A stretch of 64,000 bases of DNA from Lepidurus packardi (GCA_023053545.1 JAKZAN010000001.1:2438565-2502564); one strand, 5' to 3'; numbered from the stretch's first letter, positions 34,121 through 45,507 are shown. Made by a program: numbers and translations. The notes: generated from the letters alone by a model not told the origin.

Positions 34121-35176
34121 CGCAGTTTACTTTCAACGTAGAAACGAGTTAACGTTTGACGCCGACAACAACGTAATTTTAAAAGGACGCAAGATTTGTA
34201 TTCCAGAAGAGCAGCAAGAGCGCATCATTCAGATAGCACACGAAAGCCATATGGGCATGACTAAAACCAAGCAACGTCTGCGCCTACATGTCTGGTTTCC
34301 CGGCATGGACCGCATGGTCGAAACGATCATTGAAATCTGCCGTGAGTGCCAAATGTGCACTGAAGATCGCTCAAAAGAACCAGTATGCCCCACACCATTA
34401 CCTGATGAACCCTGGACGGACCTCAGCATGGACCTTTTCAGTCTGCCGAACGGCGATAAAGCGTTTGTCATAATCGACAAGTATTCCCGATTCCCAGAGG
34501 TGGCGATTCTTGAACACACCAGCGCCAAAGACATCATCAAGGTGCTAGATGCCAAATTCGCACGTTTTGGGATACCAGCGACTATCGCCTCAGACAATGG
34601 ACCACCGTTCCAAAGTGAAGAGCTAAAACAGTATCAACGTATCTTCAACGTATTGGTGTCGAACACCGCCGTATAACACCATACTGGCCCGCCGCTAACG
34701 GCGACGTTGAACGATTCATGAGGAATCTAAACAAACTGGTCAGATCCTCAGTTGCGGAGAACGTGGACTGGAAGGAGAAGTTGCAACCTTTCCTTCTAGC
34801 CTATCGTTCAGCACCTCACCGGATGACTGGGCACAGCCCAGCTAGCCTACTATTTGGAAGACAGGTGAAAACCAAGCTCCCTCAGCTTAGCAATGCACAT
34901 CAGCAACCCCGAAAGGAAGAAGTGAAGAACCAGGACCGGAAAGCCAAAGAGAAAATGAAAGCCAATGCGGATCGGCATAACCATGCCAGGCAGAAGAGCT
35001 TCATCGTAGGGGAAAAAGTCCTCTTGAAAGACCAAAGGGCTCAGCCCAACGTGGAAGCGAACAAGTCACGCGCAATGCCAGCTTATTCAAAAGATTTACC
35101 GGAAATGAAGAAAGTCAAAGAGTGGAACCGAGACAAACTGAAATTGAAGATTTACGCCCAGTCCCGCAAGCGGTGA
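33966..35176 (+). pseudogene. Integrase of gypsy element 2, frameshifted
   Basis: The frame to 34676 has the zinc region (HESHMGMTKTKQRL, CRECQMC) and the core starting MDLFSLPNGDKAFVIIDKYS with the second Asp in ASDNGPPFQ. It stops at TAA 34674-34676. In the next frame the sequence continues PYWPAANGDVERFMR, with the catalytic Glu, and on through FLLAYRSAPHRMTGHSPASL to 35176. The lesion is one base near 34650. The C-terminal tail is basic and lacks an obvious chromodomain. Confidence 0.85.
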
Positions 35177-35319
35177 TTGCTGAGCCAATAAGTGAAACCC
35201 CTCGCTGGACTCGGCAACGGGAAACTCGTCCCCCTACATACCTGAATAATTATGTGACTAGTTAAGTACCTTGATCTCATTACTTGTATTGTGACTAACG
35301 TGTATCCATGTAATTCAGT

Positions 35320-38300
35320 CAGGCCCGTACCGTCGGGGGGGCCCAAGAGGGCCCGGCCCCCCCAAACGCAAGTCTGGCCCCCCCAAGTAAAAAAATGGAT
35401 ATGAAGAAGAATTAATGGTTTTATTGCAAGATGAAAATGAAATAAGGAATCATATTTATTCATATTGTCACGGTTCGCCTTTTCCAAATGTTGTATTTCC
35501 TTTCCTGTCCCAAACCGGACTCTCTCTCTTACATTTCCTTCCCCCTTTTATATCACTTGGTGACCTTTCTTTGGCGAATATCCCTCTTCCAACGTTGGTC
35601 CTTCGTTGACCCGGCCTTGCCCTCTCCGCAATCACCTTGCCATACCCCATGTAGTCCCCAAGGATGACGCTTTGAGGAAAGCAGCCAAGGAGCCTTGGGA
35701 GCAACAAGGTTCAACACAGTTACGGAACGCCACAATATATACCATATATAATCTAGTAGTAGGCACAATGTATACAGAACAACTGACCTATGGGGTGTTG
35801 CATAACAACTTTCTGTCTGCCTCACTGGTAGAGAGCAAGACGGGATGTAGCGTAGGTGGGGGGTGAGAGAGAATGAAAGTGTTGTTACAGTCTATTATGT
35901 GTGTGTGTGTGTGATGAGCATTACATGCATAGTGACATTGTAATTGGTCCTACCTTGTGACATTCTTTTGATTGTATTAAAACATGTCGACACACAAGAA
36001 CATCATGAATTTCTTCCAAGTCATTCCGAAGAATTCTGTGACTTCAGTCACTTCACCTAGTGATACTATCCCTGCTACTATGTCATCAATCTGTGCTACT
36101 ACATCCATCCCTGGTACTATACAACCAAACTGCGCCACTACTTCTAAATCTGATTTGGGGGACGACATGCCGCGCCAGCCAACTGCTGTAAATTTCCCAA
36201 AGACTCAGTTTGGTTCAAGGGAACGCTCATTTTCTTCTGCGTGGTATGGTGGAAGACCATATTTGGAGTACTCTATTGAGAAAGATGCAGTGTTCTGCTT
36301 TTGCTGTCGAAAATTCTCATTGCCCGGCTCTGCTGGAGAAAGTGTTTTCAGAACTGGTGGATTCCGAAATTGGAAATCGGCTTTAGAAAAGGGGAAAGGT
36401 TTTCAAAAGCATGAATCTTCTGCTGACCATATCCATGCCATGGAACGCTGGAAGGAGAGGCAGCTGCGATGTGAAAGAGGTGAGGAAGTTTGCACTTTGA
36501 TTAATGAAACACAACTCAAGAACAACCGCTATTATGTCGACGCACTTGTTGACATTGTGAAGTTTCTTGTGACAAATGAATTAGCCTTTCGTGGTGACAG
36601 TTTCAGTAGAAATGACATTGATGAGGATGAGAAACTTCCAAGTGGTCTCTTTTTACGTCTCTTCGAATACACTGTTAAGAAAAATCCTGATCTGGCTCGA
36701 ATCATTAAAACAATTCCCAAAATTGCCACGTACACATCCCCTGGAATTCAAAATGAAATTATCGCGTTAATGGCATCAATAGTGAAAGAGTCAATTGTAA
36801 AGAAGTGCAATTCTGCGGATGTCGAATTTTTTACACTGAAGGTGGATGGTACGAAAGATCGAACAGGGACTGAGAATGTGTCGATTGCTATAAGATTTGT
36901 CTCAGCAGGACAACCTCAGGAGCACTTAATCGGCATTTCCCGAACAATTGCTCTCAATGCCGAGGCCTTCGCAGATGTAATTTTGGCAACTTTAAAAGAG
37001 GCTCAGTTGGATCCTAAAAATATCATTTCCCAATGCTATGACGGAGCCGCCGTTATGTCTGGACAGCATGGTGGGGTGCAAGCCTTGCTTCAGAAGCGTC
37101 TACAAAAAGAAATTCCGTATATCCATTGCTTCAACCACAAATTGCATTTGGTTGTTGTGTGTGCTATTTCTGAGTGCAAAAAACTGCAGGACTTCTTCGA
37201 CATATGCAGAAACTTATATGCATTTTTCTCAAAGCCTAATGTTGCGGCCATGTATCAAGGCGATAAATTGAAGCGGCTCATGGAACATCGTTGGACAGGA
37301 CACCTGCAGACGACTCAGGCAATAACAACAAATTATGATACAGTTGTGGATTTGCTTGAACTCTGCTCTAATAGAGATTCTCACTTTTCCATTGATATTC
37401 AATTGGAAGCAACTGGACTCTTGCATCGAGTCAATGCAGTGGAGTTTCAGTTCATTGCACACATGGTTCTCTCATTGCTGACCATCCTTGAACCAGCCAA
37501 CAATAGCTTGCAGGGTGAAGCAATGGATCTTTCATCTGCATGTGATGTCATGGATGCCGTCATAGAGCGCATTCGCAGCCTCCGTAATGAAGAGAAATTC
37601 CAAGTTCTTTTTGAGAAATTTGAAGGTCATGTTGATATGGAACAGAGACCGAAAAGAAGACGAACTCAGATGAACTCACAATTAAAGAATTTCGTTGTGT
37701 TGGAATCTGTGGGACAGCCAGAACACGAGGACTTGTCTATCAGATGCGCATATCGCCAAATGTATTACGAAGTCGTTGACAGGACTCTGCTGGAACTAAC
37801 AAACCGCTTCTGTGTCACTAACAGAAACCTTTACAAGTCTCTGTCATGTTTAAAGACAAATCACCCAAACTTTTTGAATATTGAGGAGCTAAAGACATTA
37901 GCGAATTTGTGTGGCGTGGACCTAAACAAATCCCAACATGAATTTGAAACTGCGAAGATATTCTTATTGAAGAGGACCAGTACTGTAACAAACGTTCATC
38001 AGTTAGTGCAAGAACTGTACTCTTACCGAGAGGCATTTCCATCTGTGTATCGTCTTGCAGCTTCCGCACTGACACTTGGTGCTTCAACTGCCACATGTGA
38101 GGCGAGTTTCAGTACTTTATCTCGTGTTCTAACTCCCTTTCGTACATCTATGACCCATTCTCGTAAAGCCAACCTTGTATTGCTCTCGTTTGAAAGTGAC
38201 ATCACTAATAACATCAAATCTGATGACTTTCTTCGACGGTTTAATGAAATGAAAAATCGTCGACTGCAGTTATTTTGAGTCACGTTAATATCTTACGCAT

Positions 38301-38643
38301 ACAATTTCTTACTTCTGTATGTAATTGTTGTGTTATTTCTATACTACTGCATTCTTCCTTTTTTATAGCAAATCTGTCTGACTGTCTGTACTCTCTATGT
38401 TCAATTGTCCATCGTACAAACATAATAATTGGTTTTTGTCTTTGTTTCGGAAAAATGTGCGAAAATCATTCCATATAGGCAATAATGCCGCAAAATAATG
38501 TCGAGACAAAAGGTCTATTTTGTTTTTCTTGATCATTCGAAATTTGAACATTTCAAAAAGTATTCATTTATTACACGAGAATTACTGGCCCCCTTAATAA
38601 GAGTCTGGGCCCCCCCTTCAAAAGGTGTCACGGTACGGGGCTG
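35320..38643 (+). mobile_element. Complete autonomous hAT transposon (hAT D)
   Basis: A 3,324-bp element has terminal inverted repeats CAGGCCCGTACCGT and ACGGTACGGGGCTG (one mismatch in 14) and a perfect 8-bp target duplication AATTCAGT (35312-35319 and 38644-38651). C/G runs lie just inside both ends. It contains one long uninterrupted transposase gene. It sits in the 3' untranslated region of gypsy element 2, so it is younger than that element. All parts needed for autonomy appear present. Confidence 0.96.
35984..38278 (+). CDS. hAT transposase, ZMYM1-like, intact
   Basis: This is a single-exon 764-residue protein from ATG 35984 to TGA 38276-38278. A TTF-type zinc finger region (SFSSAWYGGRPYLEYS, FCFCCRKFSL, HESSADHIHAM) spans about residues 80-150. 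The DUF4371-like RNase-H-fold core follows, with KVDGTKDRTGTENVS (first acidic residue), CYDGAAVMSGQHGGVQ (second) and a CFNHKLHLVVV segment. The C-terminal dimerisation domain reads TLGASTATCEASFSTLSRVL near residues 695-720. The size and order match full-length family members. There is no stop or frameshift, so the protein may be functional. Cut-and-paste transposition in the nucleus is the expected role. Confidence 0.95.
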   Translation: MSTHKNIMNFFQVIPKNSVTSVTSPSDTIPATMSSICATTSIPGTIQPNCATTSKSDLGDDMPRQPTAVNFPKTQFGSRERSFSSAWYGGRPYLEYSIEKDAVFCFCCRKFSLPGSAGESVFRTGGFRNWKSALEKGKGFQKHESSADHIHAMERWKERQLRCERGEEVCTLINETQLKNNRYYVDALVDIVKFLVTNELAFRGDSFSRNDIDEDEKLPSGLFLRLFEYTVKKNPDLARIIKTIPKIATYTSPGIQNEIIALMASIVKESIVKKCNSADVEFFTLKVDGTKDRTGTENVSIAIRFVSAGQPQEHLIGISRTIALNAEAFADVILATLKEAQLDPKNIISQCYDGAAVMSGQHGGVQALLQKRLQKEIPYIHCFNHKLHLVVVCAISECKKLQDFFDICRNLYAFFSKPNVAAMYQGDKLKRLMEHRWTGHLQTTQAITTNYDTVVDLLELCSNRDSHFSIDIQLEATGLLHRVNAVEFQFIAHMVLSLLTILEPANNSLQGEAMDLSSACDVMDAVIERIRSLRNEEKFQVLFEKFEGHVDMEQRPKRRRTQMNSQLKNFVVLESVGQPEHEDLSIRCAYRQMYYEVVDRTLLELTNRFCVTNRNLYKSLSCLKTNHPNFLNIEELKTLANLCGVDLNKSQHEFETAKIFLLKRTSTVTNVHQLVQELYSYREAFPSVYRLAASALTLGASTATCEASFSTLSRVLTPFRTSMTHSRKANLVLLSFESDITNNIKSDDFLRRFNEMKNRRLQLF

Positions 38644-38693
38644 AATTCAGTCAACTTTCTTTAACTTTCTTTCAAAGAAAAGAAAGGGAGAGA

Positions 38694-38930
38694 TGTAGTG
38701 ACCTGACTCCCTGGTCAGGTTGGCCCCGCCCCGACAAGGGGGATATAAACAAACCAGGTACAATACAGGAGTGATAACCCTCAATCAAGAGCATCATCTT
38801 ATCAAATATCTCAAGCTAAAATAACCATCCAAGTAACCAAACAGTGTCATCACCAACGATACCACATGAGCCTAAGTTGGGTTAATAAAAAAAAACCTTT
38901 CCAAAAAACGTAAAACCAGAGAAAACTAAC
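38694..38930 (+). repeat. 3' LTR of gypsy element 2 (end approximate)
   Basis: It starts TGTAGTGACCTGACTCCCTG directly after the purine tract. A GGGGGATATAAACA element resembles a TATA box. The right end is near AAAACTAACACA but cannot be fixed because the 5' LTR is absent from the window. Confidence 0.6.
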
Positions 38931-39048
38931 ACACGCCTATCCCCGAGTAACAAACATGCCTGCGAAGCAAAAAGTAACAGTTAATAATTATTTGTATGTT
39001 AAAATTTCTTTAATTTTAATTTTTCGCCTCAAATTTACGTATTTACAG

Positions 39049-39772
39049 TGTTTGATGTAACGTCATATGAAGCAAACGTTGACGTCATTCAGACGCAATA
39101 CTCAACCCTTGACTCGCAGACCCTGAAGGCACTTCTGAAACTAACTTTCGAAGGCTGTCGTAATGAAATTAATTCTGGCAAGTTGGGAACCCAGCTTCAG
39201 GTGGTCAAGAAGTTTCCTTTTTTATTGGAGTTTCCCTACGTAAGTTACTAAAGTTAAGTGATTTCTGTAGTTTCTAATTTCGTTTTGTTGTTAACAGATA
39301 CTGATGGAATTTGATGCTATATACGGGGAAAAATCTTCTTCGAGAGTGCGGCAAGAGTGGGATAAGTTAGTGCCGTTAATTATTGCTGTAGCGAAGAAAT
39401 GCAACACTAGATCGGTTGTTGAGCTTTTTAAAGTAGACAGGGATAAGGAGTTCGACAATGAATCAGGTAGTTCAAGTTAGAAAAAATTAACTAGAATTCA
39501 TCACCAACTCCAATTTTAGAAGTGGCTTCTCGCCTTGTTTTGGAAATTCTTCCTCGCATGCTCATGGGGCAAAAGAAGGATAGGAACGCATGGAGACATT
39601 TATTTGACATACGAGAGGTAACTGAACGTTTTTTTGGTTGAGAAGTCTGTGTACAATTTTTTTCTTTCTTTGAAAGGAATCCGCAAACCTGCTTGATTCA
39701 ATTTCTGAAATAAAAAGGGGCCCACCTTTTATAATTGCAGTGGGATCCGACTTATCAGTAGTTGTGGAGTGA
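39049..39772 (+). CDS. Four-exon gene 3' part, SAMD3-like domain
   Basis: Exons 39049-39239, 39298-39466, 39520-39617 and 39677-39772 join in perfect phase through GT-AG introns of 58, 53 and 59 bp, ending at TGA. The product (about 184 residues) reads LKALLKLTFEGCRNEINSGK, VVKKFPFLLEF, EWDKLVPLIIAVAKKC and GPPFIIAVGSDLSVVV. The pattern of a basic helix, then a FP-hydrophobic-L segment, then EFDAI, resembles the C-terminal domain of SAMD3-like proteins common in fish and invertebrate multicopy families; that link is recalled. No lesion is seen. The upstream exon would have to end one base into a codon; none is certain. The mariner relic follows directly. Confidence 0.6.
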
Positions 39773-39779
39773 ACCCATC

Positions 39780-41119
39780 TATTGGGTCACTCGATAGTCC
39801 GTGCAGTAATTCGAACACTTTCCCATTCAAACATCCCGGGTATTTTTTTCCGTCTGCATTCGAACTTTTTTGTTCGAAAACTAGGAAAAGGTTTATGTTA
39901 GCTATATGTGTACCAAATTTTAGTGATCCTGACTTGAATTCGAAGTTTTTATTAACCACTGAAAGACGGACGATTCCGCTGAACATTTTCGCCACATCAC
40001 TTTTTTGTTCGAAAACTAGGAAAAGGTTTATGTTAGCTATATGTGTACCAAATTTTAGTGATCCTGACTTGAATTCGAAGTTTTTATTAACCACTGAAAG
40101 ACGGACGATTCCGCTGAACATTTTCGCCACATTGCGGTATCATTTCCATGAAGGACTCAACGTTTCGGAAACACTTGAAAAAATTTGTGGAGTTTACGGC
40201 CCTGGTGCTTTAAAAGAACGCGTGAATTGGAAATGGTTTGCGCGTTTTCGAAATGGAAATTTTTGCGTTCAAGATGAACGCAAAGGCGCCCGAACGGGTC
40301 GTCCTAAAGTGGTCGATACGGACCAAATAACATCTTTGGTGGATGTAAACCCACATTTTACAATAAAAGAGATACAGGAGATTGTCGGGGTATCCAATGG
40401 TAGCGTTTCTAAACACCTGAAATCCGCTGGCTACATTAATAGAGCGGACGTCTGGCTCCCGCAGGACCTGAGCGACAGGAACCTGGTAGAGCGCGTGGAC
40501 GCCTGCGATTTATTGCTACATAAAAATACGGAGCATCCTTTTTTGAGAAATCTAATCACGGGAGACGAAAAGCGGATTATCTACAATAATGTTACAAGAA
40601 AAAGATCTTGGGGAACAAGGGACAGTCGTCCACAAACTGTCCCTAAAGCCGGGTTCCACCCGAAGAAGGTGATGCTGTGCATCTGGTGGGATTACAAAGG
40701 CGTAGTTTACTACGAGCTACTACCATATGGTCAGACTATTAACTCGGACAAATACTGCGAGCAACTTAACAGTTTGAAGGATGCCATTGCTCAAAAGCGT
40801 CCGGAATTGGCCAACAGAAGAGGCGTAACCTTCCACCACGACAACGCCCGGCCACACACATTTTTGCGTACCCGGCAAAAACTTTTAGAATTTTCGTGGG
40901 ATGTTCTACCACACCCTCCTTACAGCACTGACCTTGCACCTTCAGACTACCATCTTTTCCACTCTCTTCAAAATTCCCTTAACGGAAAAAAATTTCGAAA
41001 ATCTGGAGGCCATCAAAATGCACCTCAATCAGTTTTTTGCAAATAAACCGAAGATGTTTTGGGAGAAGGGGATCTTCGATCTACCAAATCGTTGTGTAAT
41101 GATACTTTATGCGACCTAG
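39780..41119 (+). pseudogene. mariner transposase (DD34D), decayed
   Basis: The transposase domain begins about 40133 with an HTH (RYHFHEGLNVSETLEKICGV, then WFARFRNGNF) and a GRPK hook. The second HTH includes GVSNGSVSKHLKSAGY. Catalytic region: GDEKRIIYNN, FHHDNARPHT and, exactly 34 residues after that Asp, the PSD of APSDYHLF, giving the mariner DD34D signature. A frameshift near 40990 moves the C-terminus to another frame that ends LPNRCVMILYAT at 41119. The open frame upstream of 40133 is 5' untranslated sequence kept open by an in-frame duplication. Terminal repeats were not located. Confidence 0.88.
39864..40133 (+). repeat. Two exact 135-bp tandem copies in mariner 5' part
   Basis: The segment containing TGTTCGAAAACTAGGAAAAG is repeated once head to tail with no difference seen. 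The period of 135 is a multiple of three, so the open frame is maintained. The identity suggests a recent duplication, or an assembly artefact. Confidence 0.92.
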
Positions 41120-41129
41120 AAACACTTTA

Positions 41130-41474
41130 TTGTTTATGGCTTTGTTGTGACGGAAGAAGAAGACCTTTCTTCTAGTGACAACAGAGCCATCACTTTTTAC
41201 AACCCTGTTGTCCAGTTACCGAAAGGTATAAAGGACAGCAGGGAAGTGATTCGGGTGGGCAGTGTGATTCTAGAGTGTAACGAGCTGAGTCCGTGCGAAT
41301 ACAGTTGAGGAATAAGCTTCAAAGTCTCTTGCGTTGTCGTAGTTACTATTGCTCATTCAGAAGCCTAAAACGTAAGTACAGCGTTTTAATGGTAACACTA
41401 CAGAACCAGAACCAGAACCGAAACAGAACCAGAAGCCCCGATACGCGGCAAGCAATAGTTATTTTTATAACATA
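41130..41474 (+). other. Probable LTR/leader remnant of gypsy element 3
   Basis: It lies immediately upstream of a gag ORF. It contains TGTTGTGACGG near 41142, a TATA-like GGTATAAAGG near 41224, and an AACCAGAACCAGAACCG tract near 41405. These suit an LTR plus leader, but no matching second LTR exists in the window, so ends are not assigned. Confidence 0.35.
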
Positions 41475-42150
41475 ATGGCTGAAGCCTCGTCCACGCAAAA
41501 CTATACGTTCTCCGAACAGCAGTTCGAAAAACTGTTCTTTCCCCTTTTTAATCACTCCTTACTAACGGAGTTGCCACACTTCACGGGAACAAAACCCGGA
41601 CCTACAGTACGGGATTTTCTAAACGAAGTAGATCGAAAAGCGCATTTTGCGAAACGGGACGAAGATACAAAACTCCGTATGGCGGCACAAAAACTCGCAG
41701 GGAAAGCAGAAGAGTATTACGACGTGTTAAGGCACAGCAACCTTATTCAAACGTTTGTCGATTTCGGAACGTATCTGAAAGATCGTTTCAACGACAAACA
41801 CTCGAAAACTGAATCACTCGAAGCCCTACAGACCTGTTCCCAAAGCAAGGATCAGCCGGTGAGAGAATTTGCTGACGTTATCAGACGACTGGCAAGGCAG
41901 TTGCAGGAGCATGGCCCGGGCCTCTCCATTTCAGTAGCAATACAAAAAGAACGCGAAGCAAATTTCGACCGCGGTATGAAGTCGGTCTCCTACCGCACTT
42001 AAAACGGAACCTGCTCGATTGGGAACCTGAGACGTTCACGGAAGCCGTTAATCTTTCAGTAAAACAAGAGCGGAACGAAAAGATCGTCCCAACCGCCGTC
42101 GCCGCTCAAAATCTGATAACTTCGAAAAAAGACGGCAACCGCTCTTCGTC
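41475..42150 (+). pseudogene. gag of gypsy element 3
   Basis: An ATG at 41475 opens a 175-residue frame with the gag (retrotrans_gag) pattern: FTGTKPGPTVRDFLNEVD, KLAGKAEEYYDVL and FGTYLKDRFNDKHSKTESL. A one-base shift near 41978 moves the continuation (LLPHLKRNLLDWEPETFTEA) to another frame that runs to the LINE boundary. No zinc knuckle is left. Confidence 0.8.
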
Positions 42151-42152
42151 AT

Positions 42153-44545
42153 TATCGCGCTAAGAGAAGTGCACAACTGGAAGAAACATGGAAAAAACTA
42201 CGAAACTGCTATAGATCGAAAACCAGAGAAGCCAAAGAGCACTATTTGACCACACAGTTAAAAACCCCAGACAACAGAGTATTATGGAACCTTGACCGTT
42301 TCTTACGCGCCAACTCTAACTGCCGACTAGAACAACTTCGCGAAGATAATGGCGATCCTATCACAGATGAAACAGCCAAACTTAATCACGTAGCAACACA
42401 TTTATTAAATGGTGTTCCTACGGAAAGAATCCATGATACCAAGTTAGACGCATCATTTTTCGACAAATCTACATACTTACGAACTTATCCATACGAAAAG
42501 CCGTTCACTTTGGAGGAGATCACTAATATCCTCAACAGCCTACACCCAAGAAAGGCAGCTGGCATCGACGAAATTCAGGCACTAGCACTCAAGAAATGCT
42601 GAAGTATAATTGGCCTACACACACCGAAGATTTTTAACGCTTCGCTCTCTTTAGGATACCACCCGAGTAGGTGGAAAATTGCAAAAATAATACCACTTCC
42701 AAAACCTGGCAAACCAAATTATAACTCTATCAAGAGCTTCCGTCCCATAGCCATACTTTCCGTCCTCGGAAAGATATTGGAGAAAGCAATAGCCACGCGC
42801 TTAAAATCCTACCTGAAAGACAACAAACTCCTCTCTGACATGCAATGGGGATGCGCTCAGGACGATCTACAACAAACGTACTCACTACCTTCATCGATTC
42901 AATCCTCCAAAATTTCGACAAAGTAGTTACAGCCTTACTCCTTGACATCACGGGGGCCTTTGACAACGTCGACCATTCTTTACTCCTCAAAGAACTCCGA
43001 AAACTAATGATACCAAACAAACTTTCGACATGGATTAAAAGCTTCCTTACGAACCGTGAAGTTTTTGTAATCGCCAAGAAACAATCAAAGCGATAAATTC
43101 CGTACGCTAAAGGGAGTACCTCAAGGATCCCCACTTTCTCCACTCTTATTCCTCGTTTACATCAACAGCAGCTTGAGCATGATAGAACGTAAACACATCA
43201 ACGCACAAGCATTCGTAAACGACATCCTTCTCATCACATTCGGCGTCTCAAGTGAGAAAAACATTAAGCTATTGACAAACAACCTTGGCGCCCTATTAAA
43301 ATGGAGCAAACGGCTTAAATTGGAATTGCCCGCAACAAAACAGAACTTATTCACTTTTCGCGGAAACACATTGATCAACGAACACCACTAATTTGGGAAG
43401 ATATCACCATCTATCCGAAGGATTCAGTGCGTTACCTTGGAGTCATCTATGACTCTCGATTGAAGTGGACCCACCATGCAAACAACTTAGCAGCGCAATG
43501 CAACTCGATTATTCAAAGAATTGCTAACCTCGCAAAAATGTCCAAATCGATCACCTGTAAACAGCTTCGAACACTTTTTCAAGCCACCACACTCTCGAAA
43601 ATGCGCTACGCTTACCCTACATGGTGCAATATCTCCGCCTCAACGCTACGCCCCCTTCTCCACATATACAGAAAGGGTCTGCTAACAATTGCAGGGGCCC
43701 TGCCATCAACGCCCTCAGCAGCACTGGAAGTGGAAATTAGTTTTCCGCCATTAGATTTATACCTCGAAAGTGCGTTGCTGAACCACTCTTATCAATGTAT
43801 TGGATAAATGGCCTATACCCAAAAATACTCCAGTACACAGAATTTATGTGGTAATCAGTGAAAAAGCTAGGCTAATTATAGACGAGTCTTGGAAGTCACC
43901 ACCAACTTCACTTAAAATGGCACGGAAATGGGTGGAAGACCGGAAAATGAAGCAATGGAAAAGCCGTTGGGATAATAACACTGACCCCCTTCGCCCCCTA
44001 GTACTAGAACCCGCTTGTCTTAGCATCATGGATGTCCCTCTTCCCAGGAGTATTATCTCCAAGATGATACAACTGAGAACAACTCATTACCCCACCAAAA
44101 GCTACCTCAAACGTATCCAGAAATGTAACTCCGTTAGATGTACCATGCCAAGATCAAGCAAAACAAGATCTCCGTCACCTACTTTTCCATTGTCGTAGAT
44201 TAAACAAAGAACGTGCACCATTTCTTCGCAATTTAAGCTAAACCAAGTCCATTTTAACGCACAAGTCATTGTAACCAACCTAAAAGTTTTTCCAGCACTC
44301 ACCCATTTCATGTCCGAAGCTATAAAAATTTGTAAGTAATGGCGTAAAAATCACCCAAGTCTCCAGTGTCTCAATGTAGTGTAAAATTCCAGTCTATTCT
44401 TTTCCCGCCCTATGGACAACGTGCAAACGTTGTCTAATGTTCATGCTCAGTTAACAGTAACTTTGAAAATCTTTTGTTAAAACCAATAAAAAGTTCCAGC
44501 AATAGGCTTCGGCCTACGCTGGTAAAGTAAAAAAAAAGAAAAAGA
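42153..44545 (+). mobile_element. Jockey-like LINE copy 2, 5' truncated, decayed
   Basis: ORF2 pieces in changing frames: LHPRKAAGIDEIQALALKKC (RT start), FRPIAILSVLGKILEKAIA, LLDITGAFDNVDHSLLL (catalytic-type Asp), VPQGSPLSPLLFLVYI, then AFVNDILLI where the second Asp pair of F-A-D-D is altered to V-N-D. The thumb and C-terminal region closely resembles the LINE at 19754 (SITCKQLRTLFQATTLSKMR; TPSAALEVEISFPPLDLYLE). The tail ends in A-rich sequence near 44545. At least four frame breaks occur. No convincing target duplication was found. Confidence 0.85.
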
Positions 44546-44550
44546 AAACG

Positions 44551-45300
44551 CTCCACCCATTCAGGGAAAAGGCCACACCGCGTCCCAATATCTCAGCGTG
44601 GCGTAATAGAACAGTCCAAGAAATGCTGAAAAAAAATGTCGAAAGAAAATGTTGAAAACATTCAACCATCGAACTCTCCCTGGAGTGCACCCGTTATCCT
44701 AGTAAAAAAGAAGGATGGTTCGGAATGGTTCTGCGTAGACTTCAGGAAGTTAAACAACGTCACTAAAAAAGACGTCTACCCTTTACCTGGCATCGACGAC
44801 ACGCTAGACCTACTTGGAAATTCGAAATTCTTCTCAACATTAGATTTAGCCAGCGGCTACTGGCAGGTAGAAGTGGCTCCGGAAGATAGGGAAAAAACGG
44901 CTTTTTCCACATTGAATGGGTATTACGAATTCCAATGCCTACCATTCGGACTAACTTACGCCCCAGCAACGTTCCAAAGTCTAAAGCAACGACGATTGCT
45001 TCCAATCTGCACAAATTTCGCCATGGTCTATTTGGATGATGTCATAATATTCTCCAAATCCTTCCAAAACCATATCAGCCACCTTCGTACTGTACTGGGA
45101 TTATTTTCGAAAGCTGGTTTAAAACTCAAGCAAAAGAAATGCCATTTCGGGCAGCAATCGGTCAAGTACTTGGGTCACATAGTATCGGTACACGGAGTAG
45201 CCCCAGATCCCGAAAAAATTATAGCCGTCCAAAATTTCCCTAAACCCAGGTGCACCAAAGACGTCCGATCTTTTCTAGGACTTTGGACTCTCAAACTATT
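44551..45300 (+). pseudogene. Reverse transcriptase fragment of gypsy element 3
   Basis: After the LINE tail, HRVPISQRGVIEQ resumes pol. The RT reads [34 protein letters not shown] and [14 protein letters not shown], with an intact YLDD. It runs to SFLGL, where hAT F begins at 45302. A homopolymer shift near 44630 disrupts its start. Confidence 0.85.
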
Positions 45301-45507
45301 ACAGGCGGCAGTACCGGATTAAGGGGGGGGGGGGCAAAAGGGGCAAATGCCCCGGTGCCCCCCGCCCTAACCATTGGTTATATACGATAGTTTGTTTTTA
45401 GTCCATATTTGTGTGATTTGTATGGGAAGAGGGCAGAGAAACACTATAAGCTAGATGTATTAGCGCGCATGCGTGTGTGTGAGTGCATGTTATGTGGGGC
45501 ATGCTGA

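Larger units (their letters stand above)
31769..38930 (+). mobile_element. Gypsy element 2 (K02A2.6-like), with nested hAT
   Basis: Coding sequence of a Ty3/gypsy element runs from late gag at 31769 to 35176. Its 3' untranslated part is split by a complete hAT (35320-38643) and then resumes. After the hAT a polypurine tract (AAAGAAAAGAAAGGGAGAGA) leads into an LTR starting TGTAGTGACC at 38694. The 5' LTR and most of gag are absent. Two frameshifts in integrase mark it as dead. Confidence 0.85.

Noticed and set aside
39769..40132. N-terminal extension of the mariner ORF as true protein
   Set aside because: Known mariner transposases begin close to the HTH; the upstream codons include the 135-bp duplication and no ATG is needed there.
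42130..44560. Target-site duplication for LINE copy 2
   Set aside because: Only a few shared bases (CGCTC) at the two ends; not distinguishable from chance.
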